DNA of 64,000 nt from Saccharofermentans sp. (GCA_024691325.1 JAILNR010000041.1:1-64000); one strand, 5' to 3'. Positions 6,218 through 16,001 are shown, numbered from the stretch's first letter. Notes: generated by a model not told the origin, from the letters alone. Made by a program: numbers and translations.

Positions 6218-9105
6218 ATACTTTTGAAAGCAAAAAAGAAGTTACCGGAGTGGTTCTTTTCTTCTGCGCTATCGCAGTTACACTTCTTTATTATCTGCCT
6301 TCAGATGTAACGGGTGTATTGGGTAATTGTGTAAGGACTGTAGGCGGAGGGCTTATCGGCTCTGCCGCTTTTGCTATTCCTTTGTTCCTTCTTTATGCTT
6401 CTATCGATTTCTTCCTTGAGAAGAGAGAAGGCGTATCTCCCATAAGAGTGCGTTCAGTAATCATTTTCCTCGTTTGTCTTTCTGCTTTGTTTGCGGTTAT
6501 AACCGTAGACTTCGAGCATATGAAGATGCTTTGTAAAACTGATGAGGGAACTTACCGTGCCACCGGTGCGATTGCTGTTCTTTGGAGATCCGGATCGAAT
6601 TCTTCGATTCTGTCTGCGGCACCGAATCAGAAAGTTTTGCCGGGCGGCCTTCTCGGCGGTCTTCTTGCCACTTCGCTTCATATGATATGCGGCAAGATAA
6701 TCACGATAGTTGTTCTAATTGGACTTATTGCTTCACAGGTCATCCTGGTATTTCATATCTCTTTAAAGTCTGCAGCGCAAAAGACTGCGAAGGCTGTCGG
6801 TAATGCAGTAAGAAGAACCAATGAGAGAAGGGCTATGCCACCGAGGCGTCCTATGCCGCAGCAGGCCCGTCCACAGGCGCCAAGAAGAAATCCTGTACCC
6901 GCTCAAAGACAGGGAACATCACCTTTTGTTAATGCTCCCACAGGTATCGGCCCTCAGCCTTTCTTCGATAAATCATACAATGTACATGATCCTTTCAACC
7001 GTTCTTTGCCTGTTGACAGCAAGTCCGGTTTTGCTGATATGACTGACCCTGCTTTCGCAGCTGATACAAAAGGCGAGGAGGGTTTCCTGACCTATGGAGA
7101 GCGTAAGGTCTCTACCCAGGGCCAGTCTGAGACTGCGCAGGCGGATTTCTCTTATGATTCCATGCCGAGAACTGCAAATCTTAGAGGACCCGGCAAGAAG
7201 ATCGACGAGCCCGATTTCCTGAAGCGAAACGTTCAGCAGGATTTCTTTGATCTTTCAGGCGCGGTTTATGCCGAGGGCGAATCCTTTACTGATGACTATT
7301 CCGCAAGACCCGGTGCAGGCGGCTACTATACTCCCGAGGACGACATGCCTTATGAGGTGGATGATGATTCCTACTACTTCCAGGATAAGCCTAAGGTTAG
7401 AAAGCCTCATATGCCGGGTGTTAACGCTGCTTCTGTTAAGGAAGATCTTCCTGTGAAAGTTGACACCGCTATAACAATCAATAACAGAAGTGACGACACT
7501 GAAGGTTACTCCGCGACTGAGGGCAGGATAATTGATACCTCCGCCTCTCGAAAAGCAACCGGCAACAGCGTTGAGGTAAGTTCCACATCAGCTGCAACAG
7601 AAGGAAGACGCATCAAGGCGAACGGTTTTAAGAACTACAGACCTGTTCCGTTAAGCATCCTTGCACAGGACCCCAACAAGAATCAGAAGTCTTCCGAAAG
7701 TGCCGAGAAATTGAAAGAGAAAGCGGAAGCTTTGCAGAGCACTTTAAGAACATTCGGTATTACTGACGCCAAGGTGTCTAACATTACTCACGGTCCTGCT
7801 ATCACAAGATTTGAGGTAACGATCGGAGCCGGTGTTAAGGTATCGAAGGTTAAGTCTTTGGAGGATGATATTGCTCTTGCCATGGCGGCTACAGCTGTAC
7901 GTATAGAGGCACCTATCCCGGGTAAGAGAGCTATCGGTATCGAGATTCCTAATGAAAAGACATCGGCTGTTTATCTGAGGACTATATTGGAGACCAGAGA
8001 ATTCAAGGGTTCATCACCTCTTAATGTCGGTCTCGGTAAGGATATTCCCGGTAAGCCTATCTATTGTGATATCTCCAAGATGCCTCACCTTCTTATCGCA
8101 GGTGCGACAGGTTCCGGTAAGTCCGTATGTGTAAACTCTATCCTTATGAGCATACTTTGTAAGGCATCTCCTAAGGATGTAAAGATGATACTGATCGACC
8201 CTAAGGTCGTTGAGCTTTCTGTTTATAACGGAATCCCGCATCTTCTCATGCCTGTTGTTACGGATATGAAGCTTGCAACCGGTGCTCTTAAGTGGGCTGT
8301 TGCCGAGATGGAGAGAAGATATAAGCTTTTCGCAGAGAAGGGCGTAAGAGACATGAATGGTTACAACCAGTGTCTTGATGATGATGAAGACGCACTTCCT
8401 TTGATGCTCATTATTATTGATGAGCTTGCGGATCTCATGGCTGTTGCCAAGAATGAAGTTGAAGTTCAGATCGGCCGTCTTGCCGCGATGGCAAGAGCTG
8501 CCGGTATGCACATGATAATCGCCACACAAAGACCGTCTGTTGACGTTATTACCGGTGTCATTAAGAGTAATGTTCCTTCGAGGATCGCATTTGCCGTTGC
8601 ATCGGGTGTCGACAGCCGTACGATTCTTGACTCGTACGGAGCTGAGAAACTTCTCGGCCGCGGTGATATGCTTTACAGTCCTTTGTCTGCACCTAAGCCT
8701 GTAAGAGGACAGGGTGCCTTTGTTTCCGACGGTGAAGTGGAAGATGCGGTTAATTTCCTTAAGGAGCGTTACGGTGCTCTTTACGATCAGGATATCAATG
8801 ATCAGATTGAGAAGATCGCAAGGGGAGAAGGATCAGGTAAGACTGAAGGTGTCTCAGATTCCTCCTCATCTGATTCCGATGGTGATGAGCTTTTGAATGC
8901 TGCCGTCGAGACTGTTATCCAGGCTAAGAATGCGAGCGTATCGATACTTCAGAGAAGACTCGGAGTCGGATACCCCAGAGCTGCCAGACTTATTGATGTT
9001 TTGGAGCAGAAAGGTTATATAGGTCCGTTCGAGGGCAGTAAACCCAGAAAAGTTCTTATTACTGAGACAGACTGGCTGGAGATAAAAGCCAAGGGCGGTG
9101 AGTAA
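6214..9105 (+). CDS. ftsK: DNA translocase FtsK/SpoIIIE
   Basis: The 963-residue membrane-anchored motor pumps chromosomal DNA through the closing septum. Four transmembrane helices occupy about residues 8-195. A long Pro/Gly/Asp-rich linker follows to about 480, then the alpha/beta RecA-like motor: Walker A GATGSGKS at about 630-637, Walker B in LMLIIIDELAD near 730, and ATQRPS. A C-terminal winged-helix gamma domain (VSILQRRLGVGYPRAARLID) recognises KOPS-like sequences. I place the start at TTG 6214, with AAGGAG at 6199-6204, overlapping the Nudix stop. An upstream TTG at 6181 is in frame but has a poor ribosome site. Confidence 0.92.
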   Translation: MNTFESKKEVTGVVLFFCAIAVTLLYYLPSDVTGVLGNCVRTVGGGLIGSAAFAIPLFLLYASIDFFLEKREGVSPIRVRSVIIFLVCLSALFAVITVDFEHMKMLCKTDEGTYRATGAIAVLWRSGSNSSILSAAPNQKVLPGGLLGGLLATSLHMICGKIITIVVLIGLIASQVILVFHISLKSAAQKTAKAVGNAVRRTNERRAMPPRRPMPQQARPQAPRRNPVPAQRQGTSPFVNAPTGIGPQPFFDKSYNVHDPFNRSLPVDSKSGFADMTDPAFAADTKGEEGFLTYGERKVSTQGQSETAQADFSYDSMPRTANLRGPGKKIDEPDFLKRNVQQDFFDLSGAVYAEGESFTDDYSARPGAGGYYTPEDDMPYEVDDDSYYFQDKPKVRKPHMPGVNAASVKEDLPVKVDTAITINNRSDDTEGYSATEGRIIDTSASRKATGNSVEVSSTSAATEGRRIKANGFKNYRPVPLSILAQDPNKNQKSSESAEKLKEKAEALQSTLRTFGITDAKVSNITHGPAITRFEVTIGAGVKVSKVKSLEDDIALAMAATAVRIEAPIPGKRAIGIEIPNEKTSAVYLRTILETREFKGSSPLNVGLGKDIPGKPIYCDISKMPHLLIAGATGSGKSVCVNSILMSILCKASPKDVKMILIDPKVVELSVYNGIPHLLMPVVTDMKLATGALKWAVAEMERRYKLFAEKGVRDMNGYNQCLDDDEDALPLMLIIIDELADLMAVAKNEVEVQIGRLAAMARAAGMHMIIATQRPSVDVITGVIKSNVPSRIAFAVASGVDSRTILDSYGAEKLLGRGDMLYSPLSAPKPVRGQGAFVSDGEVEDAVNFLKERYGALYDQDINDQIEKIARGEGSGKTEGVSDSSSSDSDGDELLNAAVETVIQAKNASVSILQRRLGVGYPRAARLIDVLEQKGYIGPFEGSKPRKVLITETDWLEIKAKGGE

Positions 9106-9583
9106 TTTGTCCGTGACTGCGGAACAGCTTATAGACCTGCTTCGTTCAAAAGGACTTAAATGTTCCTTTGCAGAAAGCCTTACAGGGGGAAAGATCGCGT
9201 GCGGTATTGTTGATGTGCCGGGCGCTTCAGATGTTTTTGACGGAAGCATAGTTTCATACTCAGACAAGTTTAAGATTAATGTCTTAGGTGTTCCAAAGGA
9301 TGTTATAGAAACTAAGACCGCAGTATCTTCCGAGTGCGCCATTGCGATGGCTAAGGGAGCATTAAGGTTATCCGGGGCGGATATAGCCGTTTCCGTTACA
9401 GGATACGCGGGACCCGGTGACGGGGAGGACGGAACCCCTTGCGGTACTGTATATATAGGTTATTCCGATAAGAACGGAACAGGCTTTTATAAAAAGCTTT
9501 TCGAAGGGGGACGCGATGAAGTCCGCAATTCTACCCAAACTTTTGCTTACGAACTTGTGTATAATAGGTCAGCAAATTTATGA
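9098..9583 (+). CDS. cinA: CinA C-terminal domain protein, NMN deamidase type
   Basis: The 161-residue protein is the stand-alone C-terminal (PncC) domain of CinA, without the N-terminal MoaB-like half. Motifs are AESLTGG, GSIVSYS, KTAVSSECA and VTGYAGPGDGEDG. This domain deamidates nicotinamide mononucleotide to nicotinate mononucleotide in the pyridine nucleotide salvage cycle. The start is either GTG 9098, overlapping ftsK, or TTG 9107 with GGTGAG ahead of it. It precedes murJ and recA, a common position for cinA in Bacillota. Confidence 0.88.
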   Translation: MSNLSVTAEQLIDLLRSKGLKCSFAESLTGGKIACGIVDVPGASDVFDGSIVSYSDKFKINVLGVPKDVIETKTAVSSECAIAMAKGALRLSGADIAVSVTGYAGPGDGEDGTPCGTVYIGYSDKNGTGFYKKLFEGGRDEVRNSTQTFAYELVYNRSANL

Positions 9584-11160
9584 GTAGTGAACGTAAAGCT
9601 GTATCTGCCAAGGGCATGACGCTTGCGACCATACTCGTTATGGCCGGCCTTGTGTTCTCTAGGGCATCTGGATTTTTAAGAGATATCTTTGTAGGTATCA
9701 AGTTCGACGACCCTGTTTTCCGAGACGGTTATACATTGGCTTTTAATATTCCCGATCTGGTCTATAACCTTCTTATAGGAGGCTCCATCCAGTCCGCTAT
9801 AACGCCTTCACTTTCAGCATCTATTGCAGCAGGGGAAGAGGAAAGAGGAATACGTGCCGTAAGCACATTCATTTCCTTTATGTCTGTGCTCATGTTTATT
9901 GCGTGTACTTTAGCTACTATCTTCTCGGTTCCTCTTTACAGCTTTTTGTTTAATGATGCCAATCCGGAAACCACATATCTTGCCGGAATGGCTTCTAAGT
10001 GGTTATTCCCGCAGATCATCTTCATGATGCTCGCGGCTTTGTGTATCGGTATCTTAAATGCTTATAAGAGATTCGGTTCCACGGCGTTCGGTCCTACGAT
10101 CTACAACATCTTTGTATTGCTTTCTATTATAGTGTTCGCAGGCAACAGCCAAAGGCAGCTTATGAATACTACTTTAGGTATCATGGGTGCCGCACTGATC
10201 TATTTCCTTTTTCAGTTCTTCGTCGGTCGCGACAAGCTTTCAAAGTTTAAGTTTATCTGGGCTCCCGGTGATAAGGATTTCCATGCACTGCTTAAAAGAG
10301 CGCTTCCTATCCTTGTTTCCGCTTCTGTTGTCCAGATCAATCTTTATATCCTTAATGCCTTCGTAGTTTCTTTACCGGGAGACGGTAATGTATATGCGCT
10401 TCGTAATGCATCTACGACATGGCAGCTTCCGTACGGAATCTTTGCTGTTGCCATCGGTAATGTCATGCTTCCGACACTTGCAGAGCATTACAGCAAGAAG
10501 GATTACAAAGGTGCATCCGAACTTCTCGGCAACAGATTAAGGAAAGCATTGTTTTTAACGATTCCGTCTGCTGTTTTGATGTTTATATTGAATGTTGATG
10601 TAATAAAGGCCATATTCCAATGGAAATCAACTTATACAGATGATGATGCCAGGAGGGCAGGAGTACTGCTTGCAGGTTACTCTATAGCAATAGTTACACA
10701 TACTATCGTCTTTATAATGAATCAGGCTTTCTATGCCATTGGTAAGACGAAGGTTCCTTTGTTTGCCGGATGCGTCGGTTTGATCACAAATCCCGTTATC
10801 TGCTATCTGTTTATTCCGCATTTTGGTGCCATCGCCCTCACGCTTGCATATTCATTTACGAGTATCTTACAGATGCTCATCCTGTGCTACTTATATGCCC
10901 GTAATAAGGAGCTGAGACCTCACGGCTTCTTTGCTTTCTTTATGAAAGAGATCATCATAATTGTTTTGATGGTTGTATTCCTCGGACTTATCAATTTAAG
11001 ATATCACGAGGTTACGGGTAAGATGTATGAGCTTTTGTCACTTGCTACAAGGGTAGCAGCCTGCCTTACGATCTACTTTGTAGGCGCTCTGTTCCTCCGT
11101 ATGCCCGAGGCAGATGAATGGCTGCGTGTTATACGCTCCAAGTTCGCTAAGTCCAAATAA
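9580..11160 (+). CDS. murJ: Lipid II flippase MurJ (MviN family)
   Basis: The 526-residue polytopic protein belongs to the MOP superfamily and has about 14 hydrophobic helices. It is expected to flip lipid II across the plasma membrane during peptidoglycan synthesis. Near the N-terminus, SRASGFLRDIFVG matches the conserved MurJ motif with its functional Arg, and NIPDLVYNLLIGG follows. Length fits the family. The start ATG overlaps the CinA stop by 4 bases (ATGA). Confidence 0.9.
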   Translation: MSSERKAVSAKGMTLATILVMAGLVFSRASGFLRDIFVGIKFDDPVFRDGYTLAFNIPDLVYNLLIGGSIQSAITPSLSASIAAGEEERGIRAVSTFISFMSVLMFIACTLATIFSVPLYSFLFNDANPETTYLAGMASKWLFPQIIFMMLAALCIGILNAYKRFGSTAFGPTIYNIFVLLSIIVFAGNSQRQLMNTTLGIMGAALIYFLFQFFVGRDKLSKFKFIWAPGDKDFHALLKRALPILVSASVVQINLYILNAFVVSLPGDGNVYALRNASTTWQLPYGIFAVAIGNVMLPTLAEHYSKKDYKGASELLGNRLRKALFLTIPSAVLMFILNVDVIKAIFQWKSTYTDDDARRAGVLLAGYSIAIVTHTIVFIMNQAFYAIGKTKVPLFAGCVGLITNPVICYLFIPHFGAIALTLAYSFTSILQMLILCYLYARNKELRPHGFFAFFMKEIIIIVLMVVFLGLINLRYHEVTGKMYELLSLATRVAACLTIYFVGALFLRMPEADEWLRVIRSKFAKSK

Positions 11161-11166
11161 TAGCCC

Positions 11167-11206
11167 TTTTGTCGTTTTTTGTCGTTTTTTTTGTCCATTT
11201 GTCGTC
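11167..11206 (+). repeat. T-rich degenerate tandem TTTGTCG repeats
   Basis: Between murJ and the recA promoter, TTTGTC followed by G or C occurs four times within about 40 bases, separated by T runs. No stable hairpin is visible, so it does not look like a standard terminator. It may be an upstream element of the recA promoter or simple slippage-generated sequence. Confidence 0.45.
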
Positions 11207-11215
11207 AACAAGCCG

Positions 11216-11244
11216 TTGACTTTGGTGTATTTTATTCGTAGAAT
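11216..11244 (+). promoter_or_regulatory. recA promoter
   Basis: TTGACT at 11216-11221 and TAGAAT at 11239-11244 are 17 bases apart. The predicted start of transcription is near 11251. Confidence 0.8.
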
Positions 11245-11259
11245 GTTTTCGAAATAACT

Positions 11260-11271
11260 GAACAAATGTTC
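11260..11271 (+). promoter_or_regulatory. LexA (SOS) box of recA
   Basis: GAACAAATGTTC is a perfect match to the Gram-positive SOS operator GAAC-N4-GTTC. It lies just downstream of the predicted transcription start, where LexA would block the polymerase until DNA damage triggers LexA self-cleavage. Confidence 0.85.
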
Positions 11272-11297
11272 AAATTTACACCGGAGGGCTATTTCAA

Positions 11298-12422
11298 ATG
11301 GCTAAGAATAAGACTTCAAAACCTCAAGTACAATCAATATCATCAGAAGATCAGGAAGCACGTAAGAAGGCTCTCGAGGCTGCTATGTCTCAGATCGAGA
11401 AGCAGTTTGGTAAGGGTTCGGTTATGAGACTCGGTGACCATGAGACTCAGGAGATCGAATCAATCCCTACAGGCGCGATCAGTCTTGATATCGCTTTGGG
11501 TGTGGGAGGACTTCCGAGGGGAAGAATCATCGAGATCTACGGACCTGAATCTTCAGGTAAGACTACAGTAGCACTTCACTGTGTAGCAGAAGCTCAGAAG
11601 ATGGGCGGAACATGTGCTTTTATCGATGCCGAGCATGCACTCGATCCTAATTATGCATCCATAATCGGTGTTGATGTTGATAACCTTCTTTTGTCACAGC
11701 CCGATACGGGTGAACAGGCACTTGATATCACCGAGACTTTGGTAAGATCCGGATGTATCGATGTAATCGTTATCGACTCTGTTGCCGCTCTTGTTCCGAG
11801 AGCTGAGATTGAAGGCGAGATGGGCGATTCTCATGTTGGTCTTCAGGCAAGACTCATGAGCCAGGGATTAAGAAAGCTTACAGGTATCATCGCCAAGTCA
11901 GGAACTGTGTGTATCTTCATTAACCAGTTAAGAGAGAAGATCGGAGTTATGTTCGGTAATCCCGAGACAACTACAGGCGGCCGTGCATTGAAGTTCTACT
12001 CATCAGTAAGACTTGATGTAAGAAAGACTGAGACATTGAAGAACGGTACTGATGTTATCGGTAATCATGTAAGAGTCAAGATCGTTAAGAACAAGGTTGC
12101 TCCGCCGTTCAAGGAAGCAGAGTTTGATATCCTCTACGGTCAGGGAATTTCCAAAGAAGGCGGCATAATCGATATGGCTGTTGAGAATAACATTATCGAT
12201 AAGAGCGGTGCCTGGTTCGCATATAAGGGCCAGAAGATCGGACAGGGTAAAGAGAATGCTCGCCAGTACTTGATCGATAATCCTGAAATCTGCAACGAGA
12301 TCGAGCAGCTGATAAGAGAGTCTTATATGCCGGCTGATCCTTCTGCGATCGTCGATGATCAGGTTGATGACCAGGAGTTTGATGAGGACGGCGATGACGA
12401 TATCTTAGGAATCGACATGTAA
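11298..12422 (+). CDS. recA: Recombinase RecA
   Basis: The 374-residue protein forms ATP-dependent filaments on single-stranded DNA, drives strand exchange and stimulates LexA cleavage. The Walker A motif is GPESSGKTT, the Walker B region is [10 protein letters not shown], and [17 protein letters not shown] leads into loop 2 ([10 protein letters not shown]). The C-terminus is strongly acidic ([16 protein letters not shown]), as in many RecA proteins. ATG 11298 follows GGAGG. Expression should be damage-inducible through the adjacent SOS box. It overlaps recX by one base (TAATG). Confidence 0.98.
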   Translation: MAKNKTSKPQVQSISSEDQEARKKALEAAMSQIEKQFGKGSVMRLGDHETQEIESIPTGAISLDIALGVGGLPRGRIIEIYGPESSGKTTVALHCVAEAQKMGGTCAFIDAEHALDPNYASIIGVDVDNLLLSQPDTGEQALDITETLVRSGCIDVIVIDSVAALVPRAEIEGEMGDSHVGLQARLMSQGLRKLTGIIAKSGTVCIFINQLREKIGVMFGNPETTTGGRALKFYSSVRLDVRKTETLKNGTDVIGNHVRVKIVKNKVAPPFKEAEFDILYGQGISKEGGIIDMAVENNIIDKSGAWFAYKGQKIGQGKENARQYLIDNPEICNEIEQLIRESYMPADPSAIVDDQVDDQEFDEDGDDDILGIDM

Positions 12423-12925
12423 TGGGCAAGGCTTCTCCATACGACCTTAATTCTTCATCTGATGCACAGACGTGCGGGATAAGGCATATCGGCATCGGTA
12501 TATACTCAACGGGTAAGATACGTGAGTATCTTTTGAAGAAGGGCTTCACTTGTGAAGCGGCAGATGAAGCCGTCACTAATCTTGTAAAAAGGGAATATAT
12601 CAATGATGAAAGGGCAGGGCGTAAAGTCCTGCTCTCTCGCAGTGGGAAAAAGCAGGAGAGCCGTTCATATATCAGGCAGAGGCTTTTGGCTGCCGGTATA
12701 TCCCGTGATGCATCAGATCTTCTTATGAATGAGGTGGCACAAGACAATGAATTGTGTTTTAATCTGTACTTGAGTCTTAAGCCTTCTGTATCAGATTACG
12801 ATGAAGCCTTGGATAGCAAGGATGAACTGATAAAGACGGCGGGCAGAAGAGGTTTTGGTTTTGAGACCTCGCAGAATGCTTATGACAGATGGCTCAGGAA
12901 GGTTACTGATGATTCAAAGGAGTGA
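12422..12925 (+). CDS. recX: RecA regulator RecX
   Basis: The 167-residue protein is mostly helical. It shows the three-helix repeat pattern of RecX, for example IREYLLKKGF, AVTNLVKREYINDERAG and SRSYIRQRLLAAGI, where L-x-x-K/R-G and D-x-x-Y/F elements recur. RecX binds RecA filaments and limits their activity. Placement directly behind recA, with overlapping stop and start codons, is the classic arrangement. The length is within the family range. Confidence 0.85.
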   Translation: MGKASPYDLNSSSDAQTCGIRHIGIGIYSTGKIREYLLKKGFTCEAADEAVTNLVKREYINDERAGRKVLLSRSGKKQESRSYIRQRLLAAGISRDASDLLMNEVAQDNELCFNLYLSLKPSVSDYDEALDSKDELIKTAGRRGFGFETSQNAYDRWLRKVTDDSKE

Positions 12926-14273
12926 TATTAAGGTATCGGTCGTAGCTCTCGGCTGTTCGAAGAATCTTGTCGATGCCGAGTGTATGTCGACGAAGCTTCG
13001 TGAGGCCGGATACAGCATTTCCGATTCAAGTGATGACAGCCAGGTCGTTATTATCAATACTTGCGGATTCATCGAAGCTGCCAAGAAAGAAGCGATCGAT
13101 ACGATCCTTAAGGCGGGAGATCTTAAGTACGGATTTAACGGTTCAAAGAAGGTGGAGCATATTATCGTAACCGGATGTCTTTCCCAAAGATATCCTGACG
13201 ATATCTTAAAGCAGATGCCCGAGGTTGATATCGTGCTCGGAACATCAGATTACGGCAGTATTGTCGAGGCCGTAGATTCTCTTTATGAAGGGAAAGCGGA
13301 TTTTAAGAAGAAGTACGAGTGCAAAGCCGGCGGTATGGAGCATCTTATGTCTGACAGAGATGTATCAACGAACGGATATGCCTGGCTCAAGATAGGTGAG
13401 GGATGCCTTCACAAATGCGCATTCTGTGCAATCCCGCTTATTCGCGGCACATTTGTCTCTAGACCAATGGAAGAGATTCTTGAAGAAGCAAGATCTATCG
13501 CTTCCAAGGGTTACAAAGAGATAGTTCTTACGGCTCAGGATACTACTAATTACGGTGTGGAACTTTATAAGAAGAGGATGCTTCCTGAACTTCTTAATAA
13601 GATTTCCCAAATCGATGGAATCGAAGTAATAAGAGTTCTTTACGGTTACATGGATGGTATCGATGAAGAACTCATAAATACAATAAAGAATAATCCCAAG
13701 ATAGCTCACTATCTTGACATCCCCATACAGCACGGCTGTGACAGGATATTGAAGGCTATGAAGCGTCACGATACGGTTGATGTTATCACGAGAAAACTTG
13801 AGATGATCCGTAAGAACATCCCTGATATAACGATAAGATCCACTGTATTGGTAGGATTCCCGGGTGAGACCGAGGAAGACTTTAACGAACTTATTGAGAA
13901 TCTTAAGAAGTGGAAGTTTGACAGGCTTGGCTGCTTTGCTTATTCTCCCGAGGAGGATACACCTGCTTTTGATATGCCGGATCAGGTGGATGAGAAGACG
14001 AAGGCGGAGAGAGTTCGTATCGTATATGAGACTCAGTATCCTATATCGATGGCTTCTTCCGAAGCCCGTGTCGGCACCGAGACTTATGTAACGATTGATT
14101 CTGTTGCTGATGACGGTATATTCTATGTCGGCAGAAGCTATGCAGAGGCACCTGACGATGACCCTGTCATCTATGTGGCTGCTTCCGAAGCGGAACTTCA
14201 AATCGGCGGCAGATATAAGGTTAAGCTTGTCGAGAGCCGCGATTCATTTGATTTAACTGGAGTGACTGTATGA
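12909..14273 (+). CDS. rimO: Ribosomal protein S12 methylthiotransferase RimO
   Basis: The 454-residue radical-SAM enzyme adds a methylthio group to an aspartate of ribosomal protein S12. The N-terminal MTTase domain contributes cysteines at ALGCSKN, NTCGF and GCLSQRY for one iron-sulfur cluster. The radical SAM core has C-x3-C-x2-C in CLHKCAFC. IPIQHG and the C-terminal TRAM domain follow. The start is set at ATG 12909 with AGGAAGG upstream, giving a 17-base overlap with recX. An upstream in-frame ATG would add residues not typical of the family. Confidence 0.93.
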   Translation: MIQRSDIKVSVVALGCSKNLVDAECMSTKLREAGYSISDSSDDSQVVIINTCGFIEAAKKEAIDTILKAGDLKYGFNGSKKVEHIIVTGCLSQRYPDDILKQMPEVDIVLGTSDYGSIVEAVDSLYEGKADFKKKYECKAGGMEHLMSDRDVSTNGYAWLKIGEGCLHKCAFCAIPLIRGTFVSRPMEEILEEARSIASKGYKEIVLTAQDTTNYGVELYKKRMLPELLNKISQIDGIEVIRVLYGYMDGIDEELINTIKNNPKIAHYLDIPIQHGCDRILKAMKRHDTVDVITRKLEMIRKNIPDITIRSTVLVGFPGETEEDFNELIENLKKWKFDRLGCFAYSPEEDTPAFDMPDQVDEKTKAERVRIVYETQYPISMASSEARVGTETYVTIDSVADDGIFYVGRSYAEAPDDDPVIYVAASEAELQIGGRYKVKLVESRDSFDLTGVTV

Positions 14274-14881
14274 ACCTACCTAACAAATTGTCTTTATTAA
14301 GGATCATCCTGATTCCTGTAACTATGCTGTTTATGCTTCCTATATCCATTTACGGATGGGAGCCTGCAGGTTGGAATGCGTTTATCGCGGAACACGGAAT
14401 GCTCATTGCAGCCATAGTGTTTATAGTTGCTTCTATCACTGATTTTCTTGACGGTAAGATAGCCAGGAAATATAACCTTATAACAAATCTCGGTAAGTTC
14501 CTTGATTCGCTTGCAGACAAGATGCTCGTTATTGCAGTACTCATCGCTCTTGTTGCTGTCGGCAGGATCTCTGCCTGGCTTTTGGCGATCATTGTACTTC
14601 GCGAGTTCATGGTAACGGGTATCAGACTTCTTGCTTCCAAGGAAGGCGTCGTTATGGCGGCGAAGATGATAGGTAAGATCAAGACTGCCACCCAGATGAT
14701 AGCCATCATTTATATCATGTTTGAGCCCACTCTTTATAAGGCATTCGGCATTGAGCCTTCCCCTGCAGGCGGCATTAGCATTGTGGGAGATATCCTGTTC
14801 GGAATATGCGTTATTATGACTATTATTTCCGGAATCGACTATCTTATGAACAACCTCAAGTATTTTAAGGAGTCGGATTGA
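14270..14881 (+). CDS. pgsA: CDP-diacylglycerol-glycerol-3-phosphate 3-phosphatidyltransferase
   Basis: The 203-residue membrane enzyme makes phosphatidylglycerol phosphate from CDP-diacylglycerol. The CDP-alcohol phosphotransferase motif is complete: DFLDGKIAR followed by G-x3-D-x3-D in GKFLDSLAD. Several hydrophobic helices are present. A somewhat long loop (IYGWEPAGWNAF) follows the first helix, as in clostridial homologues. It overlaps rimO by 4 bases and ends the recA operon. Confidence 0.92.
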   Translation: MNLPNKLSLLRIILIPVTMLFMLPISIYGWEPAGWNAFIAEHGMLIAAIVFIVASITDFLDGKIARKYNLITNLGKFLDSLADKMLVIAVLIALVAVGRISAWLLAIIVLREFMVTGIRLLASKEGVVMAAKMIGKIKTATQMIAIIYIMFEPTLYKAFGIEPSPAGGISIVGDILFGICVIMTIISGIDYLMNNLKYFKESD

Positions 14882-14898
14882 CCTAATAAAAATATATA

Positions 14899-14927
14899 TT
14901 GACATTTCTTTATAGTTACATTAAAAG
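14899..14927 (+). promoter_or_regulatory. Possible acpP promoter
   Basis: TTGACA at 14899-14904 is a perfect -35 box. The -10 candidate TAAAAG at 14922-14927, 17 bases on, is only fair. The leader to the acpP start is about 40 bases. Confidence 0.4.
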
Positions 14928-14972
14928 TATTTGTAGATTGTGAGAGCAATCATTAATGGAGGTAATTTTAAA

Positions 14973-15215
14973 ATGAGTAATGAAGAACTTTTTGAGAAGC
15001 TTAAGGGCATGATCGTTGACCAGCTTGGTGTTGACGAGGATTCTATAACAATGGAGTCAAGCTTCGTTGATGATCTTAACGCAGACTCACTTGACATGGT
15101 TGAGCTCGTTATGGCTATGGAGCAGGAATTTGATATCTCTGTACCTGATGAGGTAGCTGAGAAGGTTGGAACTGTTGGGGACGCAGTAGAGTTCATCAAG
15201 AACGCTCTCGGCTGA
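14973..15215 (+). CDS. acpP: Acyl carrier protein
   Basis: The 80-residue acidic four-helix protein carries acyl chains in fatty acid synthesis. Ser39 in [10 protein letters not shown] is the 4'-phosphopantetheine attachment site. ATG 14973 follows GGAGG. A GTG at 14940 is in frame but would put the ribosome site inside the gene. It lies immediately before rnc and smc, a conserved bacterial neighbourhood, but has its own strong terminator. No other fatty acid genes are in the window. Confidence 0.96.
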   Translation: MSNEELFEKLKGMIVDQLGVDEDSITMESSFVDDLNADSLDMVELVMAMEQEFDISVPDEVAEKVGTVGDAVEFIKNALG

Positions 15216-15237
15216 TAAGTTTTGATATAGATAATTC

Positions 15238-15276
15238 GGCTGAATGTGCAACTGTACATTCAGCCTTATTATTTTT
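15238..15276 (+). terminator. acpP rho-independent terminator
   Basis: GGCTGAATGT (15238-15247) and ACATTCAGCC (15256-15265) form a perfect 10-bp stem with an 8-base loop. TTATTATTTTT follows. Confidence 0.88.
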
Positions 15277-15286
15277 GTGAGGATAT

Positions 15287-15988
15287 ATGGACTACGGTGA
15301 ATTTGAACAGCAGCTCGGGTATGTCTTCAAGGATAAGAAACTCCTCGAACTTGCCCTGACACATACGACCTACGTCTTTGAACACAATCAGGGACATTAT
15401 CTTTCAAATCAGAGACTTGAGTATATCGGCGATGCCGTTATGGATTTGGTAATAGGACGAAAGCTTTACGAATTGAAACCCGAAGCGGACGAAGGCTATC
15501 TTTCTAAGATCAGATCGATAATAGTTTGTGAGGAGTCCTTCGCGGGAGTCTCAAGAAGACTCGGCGTCGGAGATCTGCTTCTCATGGGTAAAGGCGAGGA
15601 GCAGACAGGCGGCAGAGATAAGGATTCCACGCTTGCGGATGCTTTTGAGGCTCTAATCGCCGCAGTCTACTTTGATTCAGACTTTGACACTGTCGAAGGT
15701 GTTGTTCTTAATAACCTCAAGGAGACTATCCAGCTCGCCGTTGACGGAAAAATCTTCCTCGACTATAAGAGCAGATTGCTTGAGATAGCCCAGACCAGGA
15801 ATAATCAGCATACGATAAGGTTTGAGGTTATTGACGAGAGAGGCCCGCAGCATGCAAGGGAATTTGACGTCGAAGTCTATGCTGACGACGAATTCCTGGC
15901 AAAAGCCACGGGCAGATCCAAGAAAGACGCCGAGCAGAAGTGCGCTAAGGCGGCAATTTCAGTCTATGAGTCGAGGTTTATGTCATAA
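15287..15988 (+). CDS. rnc: Ribonuclease III
   Basis: The 233-residue endonuclease cuts double-stranded RNA in rRNA processing and mRNA turnover. The signature QRLEYIGDAVMDLVIG holds the catalytic Glu and Asp. The second acidic pair is in TLADAFEALIAAVY. A double-stranded-RNA-binding domain fills about residues 155-233 (KSRLLEIAQ, ATGRSKKDAEQKCAKAA). ATG 15287 follows GTGAGGA. It sits between the acpP terminator and smc. Confidence 0.95.
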   Translation: MDYGEFEQQLGYVFKDKKLLELALTHTTYVFEHNQGHYLSNQRLEYIGDAVMDLVIGRKLYELKPEADEGYLSKIRSIIVCEESFAGVSRRLGVGDLLLMGKGEEQTGGRDKDSTLADAFEALIAAVYFDSDFDTVEGVVLNNLKETIQLAVDGKIFLDYKSRLLEIAQTRNNQHTIRFEVIDERGPQHAREFDVEVYADDEFLAKATGRSKKDAEQKCAKAAISVYESRFMS

Positions 15989-16001
15989 ATCGCCTGATTT
16001 G

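Noticed and set aside
11167..11206. T-rich stretch as a murJ terminator
   Set aside because: No GC-rich inverted repeat precedes the T runs, so a rho-independent terminator is not supported.
13365..14201. Minus-strand open frame of 278 codons inside rimO
   Set aside because: It lies fully within rimO, whose radical-SAM motifs are intact, and its product has no recognisable domain.
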